Source: Actinomycetota bacterium (GTDB lineage Bacteria; Actinomycetota; Actinomycetes; S36-B12). From it: a stretch of 39,613 nt of DNA. The notes below the pieces were generated by a model. The model did not search any database and was not told the DNA's origin. It saw nothing but the letters and a program-made list of their open reading frames with translations. The position numbers and the translations under genes are program-made. Numbering within the stretch: the first letter of the stretch is position 1; each line of letters begins with the position of its first letter. The DNA is taken from the NCBI GenBank assembly GCA_029978585.1, contig JAPOJD010000004.1, positions 1 to 39,613 of the forward strand, written 5' to 3'. Below, one piece after another: positions 27,878-38,271 of this stretch.

Positions 27878-28778
27878 AGCGACCGGAGATGTAGTCCTCG
27901 GTGCGGGGCTCGTTGGGTGCGGTGAAGATGCTCCGGGTCGGGCCGTACTCCACGAGGCGGCCGTGCCGCACGCCCTTGGCGTCGACGTCGGCCGTGAAGA
28001 ATGCGGTGCGATCCGATACGCGAGCGGCCTGCTGCATGTTGTGCGTGACGATGACGATCGTGTAGTCCGCGGCGAGCTCTTTCATGAGGTCCTCGATCTT
28101 CGCCGTGGCGATGGGGTCGAGTGACGCGCAGGGCTCGTCCATGAGGATGACCTCGGGCTTGACCGCGATGCAGCGTGCGATGACCAGTCGCTGCTGCTGG
28201 CCGCCCGAGAGCGCATAGGCGCTCTTCTTGAGGTCGTCCTTCACCTCGTCCCACAGGGCCGCTCGTGTCAGGCAATCCTCGACGAGATCGTCCATGTTGA
28301 CCTTCATGCCGTTGACCTTCGGCCCGTAGGCGACGTTCTCGTAGATGGACTTGGGGAAGACGTTGGGCTTCTGGAAGACCATGCCGATGCGGCGGCGTAC
28401 CTCGATCGGGTCCACCTCGGGGGCGTAGATGTTGAAGCCGTGGTACGCCAGCAGTCCCTCGACCCGGGCTCCCGGGATGAGGTCGTTCATCCGATTGAAG
28501 GAGCGCAGCAGGGTCGACTTGCCACAGCCGGAGGGTCCGATGAACGCCGTGATCTCGTTCTTGCCGATCTGCATCGTGACATCACTAACCGCTTCGAAGT
28601 CTCCGTAGAAGATGTGCACGTCGTCGAGGTTGAAGACGACTTCTCTGATCGAGTCGGGGACGCTGGCGCGGCCCTCGTCCAGAACGGCCGAGACGTCCAT
28701 GCGGCCGGTGTTGGACAGGTCGCTGGTGGCCTGGGGGGCATTCGGATCGTGGAGTTCGCTCATGGTGCTACTCATCAT
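27870..28778 (-). CDS. pstB: Phosphate ABC transporter ATP-binding protein
   Basis: [66 protein letters not shown]. Confidence 0.96.
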   Translation of the reverse strand: MMSSTMSELHDPNAPQATSDLSNTGRMDVSAVLDEGRASVPDSIREVVFNLDDVHIFYGDFEAVSDVTMQIGKNEITAFIGPSGCGKSTLLRSFNRMNDLIPGARVEGLLAYHGFNIYAPEVDPIEVRRRIGMVFQKPNVFPKSIYENVAYGPKVNGMKVNMDDLVEDCLTRAALWDEVKDDLKKSAYALSGGQQQRLVIARCIAVKPEVILMDEPCASLDPIATAKIEDLMKELAADYTIVIVTHNMQQAARVSDRTAFFTADVDAKGVRHGRLVEYGPTRSIFTAPNEPRTEDYISGRFG

Positions 28779-28779
28779 G

Positions 28780-29682
28780 TCACCATCTCTTCTGGGTCCG
28801 GTTGCGGATCAGGATGGCGACGGCATTCATCGCCAGGAGGATCACGAGCAGGAGCACGATGGTCGCCGCGGCGAGGACCTGGAACTCCTCCCTGGACTCC
28901 TTGGTCCAGTTGTAGATCTGGATCGGCAGCGTGGTGTAGGCGGAGAACGGCCCGGTGGGATTGAACGAGATGAAGGTCACCGCGCCGAGCAGGAGGAGCG
29001 GTGCGGCCTCCCCGATGGCCCGGGACAGCGCGAGGATGGTGCCGGTGGCCATGCCGGGGACGGCCGCCGGCATCGTCTGGCGCCAGGTCGTCTGCCAGAG
29101 GGTCGCGCCCAGGGCGAGGGAGCCGTGGCGGATGTTCTGCGGGACCGCGCGGAGCGCCTCCCGCGTGGACACGATGACGACGGGGAGCACGAGCAGGGCC
29201 AGGGTGAGTCCGGCGGTGATGACCGTCTGCCCGAGCGCGAGGGCCCGGGCGAAGATCGCGAGGCCGAGGATGCCGTAGACGATCGAGGGCACGGCCGCGA
29301 GGTTCTGGATGTTGACCTCAACGAAGCGCGCAAAGCGGCTGGTGGGCTTGGCGTACTCCTCGAGGTACACCGCCGACAGGAAGCCGATCGGCAGCGAGAA
29401 GAGCGCGGTGAACGCGATGACCCAGAGGGTTCCGGTGATCGCTGACTGGGCGCCGGCCTGCTCCGGACGTCGGATGGACGGCATGTTGGTCCACAGGCGG
29501 GAATCCAGGCGCGGCCAGCCCTTGATGATGACGTACGCCAGCAGGACCGCGAGGAAGGCGATACCGATGAACAGGCAGAGGAAGAGGATCCAGCGAAACG
29601 TCTTGTCGACGAGGGGCTGACCGTGGCCGCGCAGGTCGATGTCCGCCGGCGCGTCGAAGGGCCTCTCGAGCGTGGCGCTCAC
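28780..29682 (-). CDS. pstA: Phosphate ABC transporter permease
   Basis: GTG start at 29682; [67 protein letters not shown]. Confidence 0.95.
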   Translation of the reverse strand: MSATLERPFDAPADIDLRGHGQPLVDKTFRWILFLCLFIGIAFLAVLLAYVIIKGWPRLDSRLWTNMPSIRRPEQAGAQSAITGTLWVIAFTALFSLPIGFLSAVYLEEYAKPTSRFARFVEVNIQNLAAVPSIVYGILGLAIFARALALGQTVITAGLTLALLVLPVVIVSTREALRAVPQNIRHGSLALGATLWQTTWRQTMPAAVPGMATGTILALSRAIGEAAPLLLLGAVTFISFNPTGPFSAYTTLPIQIYNWTKESREEFQVLAAATIVLLLVILLAMNAVAILIRNRTQKRW

Positions 29683-30617
29683 TGGTACGCCTGCCGGTAC
29701 TTGCGGACCAGGCGGATACTGATCATGTTCATCACGAAGGTGATCGCGAAGAGCAGCAGGCCCACCGCGAAGATCGACTTGTACTCGATGCTGCCCGTCG
29801 GAACGTCGCCCGAACCGGCGGCCGCAATGTAGGAGGTCATCGTCTGCATTCCCTGGAGGGGGTTGAGCGTCATATTGGGCTGGAGCCCGGCGGCGATGGT
29901 GACGATCATGGTCTCGCCGATGGCGCGGGAGATGCCGAGGACGAAGGCGGCCACGATCCCCGAGAGTGCCGCGGGCACGACCACGCGCAGCGCCGTCTGG
30001 CGCTTGGTGGCGCCCAGCGCGTAGGCGCCATCGCGCAGCCCGGAGGGCACGGCGGCCATGGCGTCCTCCGACAGCGAGGCGATCGTGGGGATGATCATGA
30101 TGCCCATGACCAGGCCGGCGGACAGTGCGTTGAACACCTGGATGGAAGGAAAGATCGGCTTGAGGACGTACTGGGTGATGAACTCCAGCGCGAAGAAGCC
30201 GAAGACCACCGTGGGGATGCCGGCGAGGACCTCGAGCGTGGGCTTGAGGACTTTGCGGGCACCCGGGCTGGCGTACTCCGACAGGTAGATCGCACTGCCC
30301 AGGCCGAGCGGGATCGCGACCAGGACGGCGATCACGGTAATCACGAGAGTGCCCGTGATCAGAGGAAGGACCCCGTACTGCGGGTTGGCGAAGAGCGGGG
30401 TCCACGTCGTGGTGAAGAGGAACTCGAGGATGGAGATCTCGGCGAAGAACTCCAGGGACGGGATGAGAACCGAGATCACGATGCCGAACGTGGTGAACAG
30501 CGAAACGGCCGCGGCGAGGGTGAGGACTCCTCGGATCACCGCCTCGCCGTAGCGCGGCTTCGTCTGCCTCAGGGGGTTGAGACCCCCGGCAACAGACGAA
30601 GCCGACTGGCCACTCAT
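29679..30617 (-). CDS. pstC: Phosphate ABC transporter permease
   Basis: LEVLAGIPTVVFGFFALEFITQYVLKPIFP; IPTIASLSEDAMAAVPSGLRDGAYALGATKRQTALRVV; SRAIGETMIVTIAAG. Confidence 0.95.
   Translation of the reverse strand: MSGQSASSVAGGLNPLRQTKPRYGEAVIRGVLTLAAAVSLFTTFGIVISVLIPSLEFFAEISILEFLFTTTWTPLFANPQYGVLPLITGTLVITVIAVLVAIPLGLGSAIYLSEYASPGARKVLKPTLEVLAGIPTVVFGFFALEFITQYVLKPIFPSIQVFNALSAGLVMGIMIIPTIASLSEDAMAAVPSGLRDGAYALGATKRQTALRVVVPAALSGIVAAFVLGISRAIGETMIVTIAAGLQPNMTLNPLQGMQTMTSYIAAAGSGDVPTGSIEYKSIFAVGLLLFAITFVMNMISIRLVRKYRQAYQ
30555..30604 (-). other. 50-nt near-perfect inverted repeat (RNA hairpin) inside the 5' coding region of pstC
   Basis: mRNA CGGCTTCGTCTG...GGGGGT-CTCA-ACCCCC...CAGACGAAGCCG; 12-bp outer and 6-bp inner perfect stems, 4-nt loop. 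Confidence 0.82.
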
Positions 30618-30648
30618 TTACGGCACTCCACGAATTCTCGACGGTGCC

Positions 30649-31617
30649 CTAGGAGCCGGTGAGGGCTGCGTAGTCGGAGGCGAGCTTGGACTTCTGCTCC
30701 TCGTTGAGCGGGATGAAGAGGGCGCCCTCGGCGATGGAGGCGTCGTTCGCGACGTAGTAGTCGAAGAACGCCTTCACCTGCGGCTGCTTGAGGGCGGCCA
30801 CCGAGGGGTAGATGAAGAGCGGCCTGGACAGCGGCGTGTAGGTCCCGTCCTGGGCGGTCTCGGCGCTTGGTGCCACGCAGCCGGCGCCCGAATCGACCTG
30901 GACGGCGGTGAGCTTGTCCGCGTTCTCCTCGAAGTAGGTGTACCCGAAGTAGCCGAGGCCCCCCTGGGAGCCGGAGACGCCCTGCACGATGACGTTGTCG
31001 TCCTCGCTCGGGGTGAAGTCGGTGCGGCTGGCTCCCTCTTCCCCGTTGATGGCATCGGTGAAGTAGTCGAAGGTGCCGGAGTCGGTTCCGGGGCCGAAGA
31101 GCTGCAGCGGCACATCCGGGAAGTCAGGACGAACCTCGTTCCAGTTCTTGACCGTCGAGTCGGGGGCCCAGATCTTTGCGAGCTCCTCCACGGTGAGGCA
31201 GGTGGCCCAGTTGTTCTCCTTGTTGACGACGACGGTGAGCGCGTCGGTCGCGACCTGGAGTCCGCCGTAGGCGATGCCCGCGGCCTCGCATGCCGCCTTC
31301 TCCTCGTCCTTGATCGGGCGCGACGCGTCGTTCGCGTCGGTCTCCCCGCGGCAGAACTTCTCGAATCCGCCACCGGTGCCCGACGAGGCCACCGTGACCT
31401 GGACGCCGGGGTTCGCCGCCATGAAGTCCTCGGCAGCCAGCGCGGTCAGGGGGTACACGGTCGACGACCCGTCGATGCGCACGGCGCCGCTGAGGCTCGA
31501 GTCGCCGGAGGCTCCGCCCCCGCTGGAGTCGCTGCCGGAGCCGCCTCCGCAGGCGGCGAGTACGAGGGAGCCGGCGAGAGCGGTTGCCGCGAGTGCGGCC
31601 ACGCGGGTGCGATTCAC
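30649..31617 (-). CDS. pstS: Phosphate ABC transporter substrate-binding lipoprotein
   Basis: Lipobox LVLAAC; RIDGSSTVYPLTALAAEDFMAANPGVQVTVASSGTGGGFEKFCRGETD. Confidence 0.95.
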   Translation of the reverse strand: MNRTRVAALAATALAGSLVLAACGGGSGSDSSGGGASGDSSLSGAVRIDGSSTVYPLTALAAEDFMAANPGVQVTVASSGTGGGFEKFCRGETDANDASRPIKDEEKAACEAAGIAYGGLQVATDALTVVVNKENNWATCLTVEELAKIWAPDSTVKNWNEVRPDFPDVPLQLFGPGTDSGTFDYFTDAINGEEGASRTDFTPSEDDNVIVQGVSGSQGGLGYFGYTYFEENADKLTAVQVDSGAGCVAPSAETAQDGTYTPLSRPLFIYPSVAALKQPQVKAFFDYYVANDASIAEGALFIPLNEEQKSKLASDYAALTGS

Positions 31618-31622
31618 CCTGT

Positions 31623-31680
31623 CCTCCTGGAGCGTGGGACGGGCCGTGTGCACGGCCCCTGACTCCTGGGACGCTAGGAG
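31623..31680 (-). promoter_or_regulatory. Structured pstS leader: inverted repeat 31641-31658 and alternative CTCCT/AGGAG pairings including the Shine-Dalgarno
   Basis: GGGCCGTG-TG-CACGGCCC; minus-strand CTCCTAGCGTCCCAGGAG upstream and SD AGGAGG (31623-31628) 5 nt from GTG. Confidence 0.45.
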
Positions 31681-31766
31681 CCGCGCGTGTCCGAATCGGG
31701 ATCGTCGGGTTGCCGCGAGGTGAACGTGTCGTGACGCTCTCGAACGGCGCGCGCGATCTGACCGGT

Positions 31767-32720
31767 CTAGGACGCGTGACGCTCGACCGCGAGGACGGTG
31801 GGCTCTTCGCCTTCGCCGAAGGAGCGGTGGATCACGAGGAATCCCCCCGGGGGAAGGCGGGGCTCGAGGTCCAGCGGGCCGGTGATCCGCAGGCCCGCGA
31901 TCACCTCGACCAGCGTCGGAAGCACCGGCCGGTGGGAGCACACGACGAGCGGTCGGGGATCGCACAGCAGTCGGAGCATCCGCTTGGCGGTGCGGCGCGG
32001 GTGCTCGGAGTAGCCCCGCTCGCTGAGTGCGGGCTCGTCGTGGACCTCGGAGCCGATGGCCCGGGCATACCGGCGAACCGTGTCGCGGCAGCGCACCGTG
32101 TCGGAGGAGTGCACCGACTCGGCGCCGAAGGCTCCCAGGATGGGAACCAGCGCACGCGCCTGGTCCTTGCCCAGGGCGGTCAGCGGGCGGCGTGCGTCGT
32201 CAGTTCCGTCGTAGTCGGCGCGCTTCATTGCCGATGCATGCCTTAGCAGGATGAGGGGGCTGGTTGCGGGCGTCGCGGCGGCGAGGCGAACCAGTTCGGC
32301 GTCACGTGGGTAGGTGAGGCGGCCGCATGCCTCGTCGACGGACATCCATGCGACCTCGTCGACCTCGTCGTTGGGTGCGAACTCGCCCACGCTGCCGACG
32401 GTCGCGGCCCAGTAGTCCACGGTCTTGCGCTGCCCGAATGCGAGGTACTCCTGCGTGGGAAGCGGGACGCCGAGGATCGGTCGGATCCCGGTCTCCTCCT
32501 CGCATTCGCGCACGGCAGCCACGATGGTGTGCTCCCCGGGATCGAGCTTGCCCTTGGGGAGTGACCAGTCCTGACGGCGGGCGCGGTGGATGAGGGCGAC
32601 CTCGGGCCCGGACGACGAACTCGGCCGCAGGAGGACCACGCCTGCGGCGCGCACGGGCTCGCCGAGCGGGGTCGCCTGGCTGGTCCGACGGCGACCCGGA
32701 CCCCCATCGCCGTCGCTCAC
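31767..32720 (-). CDS. mutT1: NUDIX hydrolase fused to histidine phosphatase-like domain (MutT1-like)
   Basis: NUDIX box GKLDPGEHTIVAAVRECEEETGI; ILLRHASAMKRADYDGTDDARRPLTALGKDQARAL; GTG start at 32720. Confidence 0.85.
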   Translation of the reverse strand: MSDGDGGPGRRRTSQATPLGEPVRAAGVVLLRPSSSSGPEVALIHRARRQDWSLPKGKLDPGEHTIVAAVRECEEETGIRPILGVPLPTQEYLAFGQRKTVDYWAATVGSVGEFAPNDEVDEVAWMSVDEACGRLTYPRDAELVRLAAATPATSPLILLRHASAMKRADYDGTDDARRPLTALGKDQARALVPILGAFGAESVHSSDTVRCRDTVRRYARAIGSEVHDEPALSERGYSEHPRRTAKRMLRLLCDPRPLVVCSHRPVLPTLVEVIAGLRITGPLDLEPRLPPGGFLVIHRSFGEGEEPTVLAVERHAS

Positions 32721-34240
32721 AGCAGGCCCGACCGCCGGGCGGCCCTTCGCACCTCGGGCCACAGCGCGAGGAAGGTCTCGCGGTCACGGTGCTCCGACTG
32801 CTGCTCGAGCCCGTGCAGCAGCCCGAGCGCGAACGCCGACCGGGAGTCGGCAGTCGGGGCGAGTTCCGCCAGCGTGGCCTGGGCGACGTACGCATCCTGA
32901 TGCTGGCCGAGTATGTCGGTGACGCGCGCGAGCTGCTCGGCAAGGGAGTGCGCCTTCTTCCCGAAGACCGGCGCCACGGCGTCTGTGGCGTAGCGGGCAC
33001 GCTTCGCGGCGATGCGGGTCTCGTGCCATTGCGGGCTCGCCGTGTCGAGCCGCAGGTCGCGCACGTCGCGATCGAGCCTGCGGTAGGCCTTGGCCACCAG
33101 GGGCGGCAGTGCATCGGAGCACCGCTCGCGGGCCTGATCGGTGAGGAGGGGATCCCGTGCCGCCGTGACGAGATCCTCGAGGAGGGCGCGGTACCGCTCC
33201 GACGCGAGCAGCCCCTCGGCATCCCCGCGCGCGCGTCTCATGCGATCCTCGAGCGCCGGATCGATGACGCTCCGAGCCAGGCGGGCGTCCTCGGCGGAGA
33301 GGCCATCGGCATCGCGGTCGAGCCGCTCCTGGAGCACTTCCGTGTCGCGTGCGACGCCGAGCGATCCCGCGGCCCAGGCGAGCTCCTCGCGCAGGCGGTC
33401 CGCCCAGGCCCGGTCCACGAGGGGGCGGAATACCTGCAGCCCGCTGCGCAGTCGGCGGGCGGCGACGCGCATCTGGTGCACGGCGTCGGGCAGGTCCCGG
33501 CGCAGGCGGATGTCCTGGAGGAGAAGTCGGCGCACATGGGTGGCGAGGAAGGCCCGAACGGCGTCTCCCGCCGGATCGTGGCGGGCCGGCCACCGGGGCT
33601 CGGGGACATCCGGCGGCTGCTGGGTGCGCGGCCCGAGGGCGGCGGCGGCCTTGCTCAGCGTGTGGGGGATGGCCCCGTGCTCCACCAGCGAGTCGACGAC
33701 ATTGCCCAGCAGCTCCAGGTCGGGCTCGTCGTCTCCCTCGGTGACGGCCTCGACCTCGACCTCGCGGAACACCCCGACCGTGCGGGAGTCGTCCAAGACC
33801 GTGACCGTGTCGTCGACGACCTCGGCCAGGACGTGCCCCTCGGGGTCGAGGAGATGGTGCGGGGCGCGCTCAGTGCGCAGTGTGGCGACCGAGTGGACCT
33901 GGGCGTCGCGGAGAAGTGCACTGACCAGATCGGTGAGCTCGTCGGGCGGGATGTCCCGGTCGTCGAGCGGCGCCCTGATCTCGTCGCGGTGGGTTCCATC
34001 GGCGCCGTCGACCGGGAGCTTGAGGTGCCACCCCTCGTCGCCTGATCCCTCGCGTCGGCGCAGGGTGACCCCCCAGCGGAAGAGCCGCAGGTCGTCGGTG
34101 TCGAAGTAGGTGTTGCGCATCGTGAACGGGGGGAGGGTCTCGACTGACGCCACTCCCGGAACGGCTCCGGCCAGTGGGGGAAGCCGGAACAGCGCATGGA
34201 CGCGCAACTTGCGCTCGACTTCCCGGTGGGTCTGGGTCAC
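32717..34240 (-). CDS. CYTH and CHAD domain protein
   Basis: N-terminal EVERKLRV...[21 protein letters not shown] (CYTH), C-terminal [25 protein letters not shown] and [21 protein letters not shown] (CHAD). Confidence 0.9.
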   Translation of the reverse strand: MTQTHREVERKLRVHALFRLPPLAGAVPGVASVETLPPFTMRNTYFDTDDLRLFRWGVTLRRREGSGDEGWHLKLPVDGADGTHRDEIRAPLDDRDIPPDELTDLVSALLRDAQVHSVATLRTERAPHHLLDPEGHVLAEVVDDTVTVLDDSRTVGVFREVEVEAVTEGDDEPDLELLGNVVDSLVEHGAIPHTLSKAAAALGPRTQQPPDVPEPRWPARHDPAGDAVRAFLATHVRRLLLQDIRLRRDLPDAVHQMRVAARRLRSGLQVFRPLVDRAWADRLREELAWAAGSLGVARDTEVLQERLDRDADGLSAEDARLARSVIDPALEDRMRRARGDAEGLLASERYRALLEDLVTAARDPLLTDQARERCSDALPPLVAKAYRRLDRDVRDLRLDTASPQWHETRIAAKRARYATDAVAPVFGKKAHSLAEQLARVTDILGQHQDAYVAQATLAELAPTADSRSAFALGLLHGLEQQSEHRDRETFLALWPEVRRAARRSGLL

Positions 34241-36450
34241 GACAGGCGGCCGCGTTGCCGGTGGGCGCTGATGAGGACCTCCTGGAGGTCGAGGAGTGGG
34301 CGCCCCTGGGCATCGCGGTCTCGTCGGTCCCACTCCCCATCGGGCTGGAGGATCCACGCCGATGTCTCGGGGCTGAGGGCCAGGTCGAACAATGCGGCTA
34401 TCTCCGCTATCTCGTCCGCGTCCTTGAGGCTCACGAGTGCCTCGACGCGTCGGTCGAGATTGCGGTGCATGAGGTCCGCCGAACCGATCCACACCTCGAC
34501 GTCGCCCCCGTTGATGAACTCGTAGGCACGGGAGTGCTCGAGGAATCGGCCGAGGATGGAGACCACGCGGATGTTCTCGCTGAGCCCGGGGACGCCGGGG
34601 CGCACAGCGCAGATGCCCCGCACCCAGATGGCGACGTTCACTCCGGCCTGCGAGGCCCGGTAGAGGGCGTCGATGATCTGCTCGTCGACGATCGAGTTGC
34701 ACTTGAACCGGATGCCAGCCGGTCGGCCGGCCCGCTGGTGCTCGATCTCCCGCTCGATGCGCTCGATGAGCCCGGAACGAATGGAGTGCGGGGCCACCAG
34801 GAGCCGGTGGTAGTCGGTGTTCATGGAGTACCCGGACAGGACGTTGAAGAGGTCCGAGACGTCCTCCCCGACCTGGGGGTCGCAGGTGAACAGGCCGAAG
34901 TCCTCGTACAGCCGAGCGGTCTTGGGATGGTAGTTGCCTGTGCCGATGTGGCAGTACCGGCGCAACTGGTCGCCGTCATCGCGCACGACCAGGGAGAGCT
35001 TGGTGTGCGTCTTCAGCCCGACGAGGCCGTAGACGACGTGGACGCCAGCCTCCTCGAGCTTGCGGCCCCAGTCGATGTTGGCCTGCTCATCGAAGCGGGC
35101 CTTGATCTCGACCAGGGCCAGCACCTGCTTGCCCTCGCGCGCCGCCTCGATGAGCGCCTTGACGATGGGCGAGTCGCCGCTCGTGCGATAGAGGGTCTGC
35201 TTGATGGCCAGGACGTGGGGATCGACCGCCGCCTGCTCGAGGAACAGCTGCACGCTCGTGGAGAAGGAGTCATAGGGGTGGTGCACGAGGACGTCATGCT
35301 CGCGTACGACGGCCATGATGTCGGGCGGCGATGCGGACTCGACCTCGGCGAGCTCGCGGCTGGTCCGGGGGACGAAGGCTGCCTGCTTGAGGTCGTCGCG
35401 CTCCACGCCGTAGATGGACCACAGGCCGCTGAGATCGAGGGGCCCGGGCAGCCGGAACACCTCGGGCTCACTGACGCCGAGCTCCTCGATGAGCAACTCG
35501 AGCACATGGGGGTCGATTGAGCTCTCGACCTCAAGGCGCACCGGAGGCCCGAACCGACGCCTGCTGAGCTCCCGCTCGAGTGCCTTGAGGAGGTTCTCGG
35601 CGTCGTCCTCCTCGACCTCGAGGTCTTCGTTGCGCGTGATCCGGAAGGTGTGGTGCTGCAGGACCTCCATGCCGGGGAACAGGTCATCGAGGTGCGCGGC
35701 GATGATGTCCTCGAGCGGCACGAAGCGCTGCCGGTCCACCTGGATGAAGCGGGGCAGCAGCGGTGGCACCTTCACGCGGGCGAAGAGCTCGTTGCCGGTG
35801 GTGGGGTTGCGGACGACGACGGCGAGGTTCAGCGACAGCCCGCTGATGTACGGGAAGGGATGCGACGGATCGACGGCGAGCGGGGTGAGGATGGGGAAGA
35901 CTCGCTGGTCGAAGAAGGAGTCCATGTCGAGACGTTCCTTCTCGGTGAGGTCGCCCCAGCCAAGGATGTCCACGCCGGCGGCCGCCATCGCAGGTCGCAC
36001 CTCGTCACGGAAGATCACGGCCTGCTGCAGCTGCAGGAGATGACCTCGGTTCCAGATGTTCTCGAGCACCTCGCGAGGCGTGAGCCCGCTGGCCGCGCGT
36101 ACGGCGATCCCGGTCGCGATCCGTCGCTTCAGCCCGGCGACGCGGACCATGAAGAACTCGTCCAGGTTGCTGGCGAAGATGGCGATGAACTTGGCGCGCT
36201 CGAGGACGGGGAGGTCGGGATCCTCGGCCAATTGCAGGACCCGCTCGTTGAAGGCCAGCCACGACAGCTCCCGGTCCAGGAACCGGTCCGGGGGGAGGGG
36301 GCCGGCCCCGACGGAGACCTCCTCCATGACGACGGCGCCCTCGGCGATCTCATCGGGGGGAAGGTCGGCCTGCGGGCCCTGGAGCGCATCGCGCCCGGCG
36401 TGGCCGTCGTGCCCGGGCGAGGGCGTGGAGGGGGCATCCGCGACGGCCAT
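34237..36450 (-). CDS. ppk: Polyphosphate kinase
   Basis: [86 protein letters not shown]. Confidence 0.96.
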   Translation of the reverse strand: MAVADAPSTPSPGHDGHAGRDALQGPQADLPPDEIAEGAVVMEEVSVGAGPLPPDRFLDRELSWLAFNERVLQLAEDPDLPVLERAKFIAIFASNLDEFFMVRVAGLKRRIATGIAVRAASGLTPREVLENIWNRGHLLQLQQAVIFRDEVRPAMAAAGVDILGWGDLTEKERLDMDSFFDQRVFPILTPLAVDPSHPFPYISGLSLNLAVVVRNPTTGNELFARVKVPPLLPRFIQVDRQRFVPLEDIIAAHLDDLFPGMEVLQHHTFRITRNEDLEVEEDDAENLLKALERELSRRRFGPPVRLEVESSIDPHVLELLIEELGVSEPEVFRLPGPLDLSGLWSIYGVERDDLKQAAFVPRTSRELAEVESASPPDIMAVVREHDVLVHHPYDSFSTSVQLFLEQAAVDPHVLAIKQTLYRTSGDSPIVKALIEAAREGKQVLALVEIKARFDEQANIDWGRKLEEAGVHVVYGLVGLKTHTKLSLVVRDDGDQLRRYCHIGTGNYHPKTARLYEDFGLFTCDPQVGEDVSDLFNVLSGYSMNTDYHRLLVAPHSIRSGLIERIEREIEHQRAGRPAGIRFKCNSIVDEQIIDALYRASQAGVNVAIWVRGICAVRPGVPGLSENIRVVSILGRFLEHSRAYEFINGGDVEVWIGSADLMHRNLDRRVEALVSLKDADEIAEIAALFDLALSPETSAWILQPDGEWDRRDRDAQGRPLLDLQEVLISAHRQRGRLS

Positions 36451-36482
36451 GATCCGATGATCCCACAGCCGGGTGAGTGGTC

Positions 36483-36500
36483 GGTGGGCCTTCGGCCACC
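36483..36500 (-). terminator. Candidate hairpin between mshD and ppk
   Basis: GGTG(G)GCC-TTC-GGCCACC, about 7 bp with one bulge, adjacent to the mshD stop codon. Confidence 0.4.
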
Positions 36501-36501
36501 C

Positions 36502-37497
36502 TCAGCCGTCAGCGGCCCGGTCGCTGGCCGCCTGTCGGTAGAGCACGTCGGTGTCCCATCGGGTGAAGCCGAGGGCCTCGTAGAGCCGGATCGCGCGAAC
36601 GTTGTCCGCGTCGACGTAGAGCATGACCTGTCCCAGGCCATCGGGGGCGCCGCGCAGGTGGTGCAGCCCCGCGAGGACGAGCGCCCGGCCGAGGCCGGTG
36701 CCCTGCCATGCGGGGTCGACGCCCACCACGTAGACCTCGCCGATCGCCTGGTGCGGGTGCTGGTGGGGGTGCTCGCGGGGGTGGCCGTGCCCGTGGTCGT
36801 GGACCTTCGTCCAGTGGAAGCCGGCGAGGTCGCCGTCCTTGGTCTCGGCGAGGAGGAAGCCGGATGCGTCGAACCAGGGCTCGTCCATGCGTTGACGCAG
36901 GTCGTCCTCGGTCCACGAGCCCTGGTCGGGCAGGTGGGCGAAGGCGGCCGCGTTGAGGGCGAGCCAGGCGGCGTCGTCATGGCCGGGGCGGAATGGCCGC
37001 AGGGTGACGCCCTCGGGGAGGCGTACCGGCGCGAGGGCCGCGTACAGGGATCGGCGCATCTGCCAGAGCACGCGGGAGCGGCTGAACCCGAGCGATGCCG
37101 CCAGCCGGGCGGCCGGCGCGCTCTCGCCATGGGCCCACAGTCGCAGCCGGCCCCGCTGCCCGGGAATCTCGGCGCACTGCGCGATCAACTCCTCGACGAT
37201 GGAGCGCCCGACGTCCTGCCGTCGGGCGTCGGGCCGAACCGCGAGCTCGCCACTGGGGCCCTCCACGAGGTCGGTGACGTCGAGGTGCGCGTAGCCCACG
37301 AGTTGGCCTTCGTCGTCGCGCGCGAGCACATGCCGAACGTCCGCGTCGCCGCCGTGGCGCAGGTGAAGCATGACGTGCTCGGCGAGGGGGGCGTTTCCAT
37401 CGTGGCGGGCGACGTCTTCGACGAGGTCGAGGACCTCGCGGACCTGCGCGGCGTCGAGGGACCGCCGCACCTGGAGTTCGGTGGCCCCGCTGGTCAT
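36502..37497 (-). CDS. mshD: Mycothiol synthase (two GNAT domains)
   Basis: Tandem GNAT architecture; [29 protein letters not shown]...[29 protein letters not shown]; adjacent to glnR as in mycobacteria. Confidence 0.92.
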   Translation of the reverse strand: MTSGATELQVRRSLDAAQVREVLDLVEDVARHDGNAPLAEHVMLHLRHGGDADVRHVLARDDEGQLVGYAHLDVTDLVEGPSGELAVRPDARRQDVGRSIVEELIAQCAEIPGQRGRLRLWAHGESAPAARLAASLGFSRSRVLWQMRRSLYAALAPVRLPEGVTLRPFRPGHDDAAWLALNAAAFAHLPDQGSWTEDDLRQRMDEPWFDASGFLLAETKDGDLAGFHWTKVHDHGHGHPREHPHQHPHQAIGEVYVVGVDPAWQGTGLGRALVLAGLHHLRGAPDGLGQVMLYVDADNVRAIRLYEALGFTRWDTDVLYRQAASDRAADG

Positions 37498-38252
37498 GCG
37501 CGGGCGCCGGGTGAGGCCGGGGCCGCGTCATGCGATGAGGCATCCGCCTCGTCGCCGAGCGTCGCGACCGTCGCCTCGTCGGGACGGGCGGGCACGAAGC
37601 GGTAGCCGACATTACGCACTGTCCCGATGAGGGCATCGTGCTCCGGCCCCAACTTGGCGCGCAGTCGTCGCACGTGGACGTCGACGGTGCGCGTGCCCCC
37701 GAAGTAGTCGTATCCCCAGACCTCCTGCAGGAGTTGCGCGCGGGAGAAGACGCGTCCGGGGTGCTGGGCGAGGTAGCGCAGCAGTTCGAACTCCTTGAAG
37801 GTGAGATCGAGGACGCGAGAGCGGATGCGCACGGTGTAGCCAGCCTCGTCGATGGCGAGATCCCCGCTCCTGATCTCGCCGGCGGGCGACTCATCGGATC
37901 CACTGCCCCCGCGGGTGGTCGCTAGCCGAAGGCGGGCCTCGACCTCCGCGGGTCCGGAGGTGTCGAGGAGGAACTCGTCGATGCCCCAGTCCCACTGCAG
38001 GGCCGGGAGCGCGCCCTCGGTCACGATGATGAGCAGGGGGCTCTCCACGCCCGTCTGGCGGATGAGGCGCGTGAGGCCGCGCACCTGCGGCAGGTCTCGG
38101 CGGCCGTCCACGAGGACGGCGTCGGCGGGGGGCGCGTCGAGGAGCGCGGTGGCCTGGGCCGGGAGGATCCGCACCTGGTGGGGGAGCAGCGTCAGCGCCG
38201 GCAGGACCTCGGAGGAGGGCTCTACCGCCTGGGTGAGGAGCAGCAGGCGCAC
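37494..38252 (-). CDS. glnR: GlnR-type OmpR-family transcriptional regulator
   Basis: [119 protein letters not shown] at 38252. Confidence 0.92.
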   Translation of the reverse strand: MRLLLLTQAVEPSSEVLPALTLLPHQVRILPAQATALLDAPPADAVLVDGRRDLPQVRGLTRLIRQTGVESPLLIIVTEGALPALQWDWGIDEFLLDTSGPAEVEARLRLATTRGGSGSDESPAGEIRSGDLAIDEAGYTVRIRSRVLDLTFKEFELLRYLAQHPGRVFSRAQLLQEVWGYDYFGGTRTVDVHVRRLRAKLGPEHDALIGTVRNVGYRFVPARPDEATVATLGDEADASSHDAAPASPGARA

Positions 38253-38271
38253 GCTGTGAGAATAGTCCCCC
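38253..38271. promoter_or_regulatory. 19-nt divergent intergenic region with leaderless-type -10 (TATTCT on minus strand, 38264-38259) for glnR
   Basis: TATTCT-CACAGC-GTG on minus strand; both flanking genes begin GTG. Confidence 0.5.

Noticed and set aside
31715-31745. Possible PHO box upstream of pstS (minus strand GTTCGAG...GTCACGA...GTTCACC)
   Set aside because: Only one unit matches GTTCACC well and the spacing is 10 nt rather than the 11-nt direct-repeat period; too weak to call.
35650-37605. 651-aa plus-strand ORF antisense to ppk and mshD
   Set aside because: Shadow ORF over conserved ppk/mshD.
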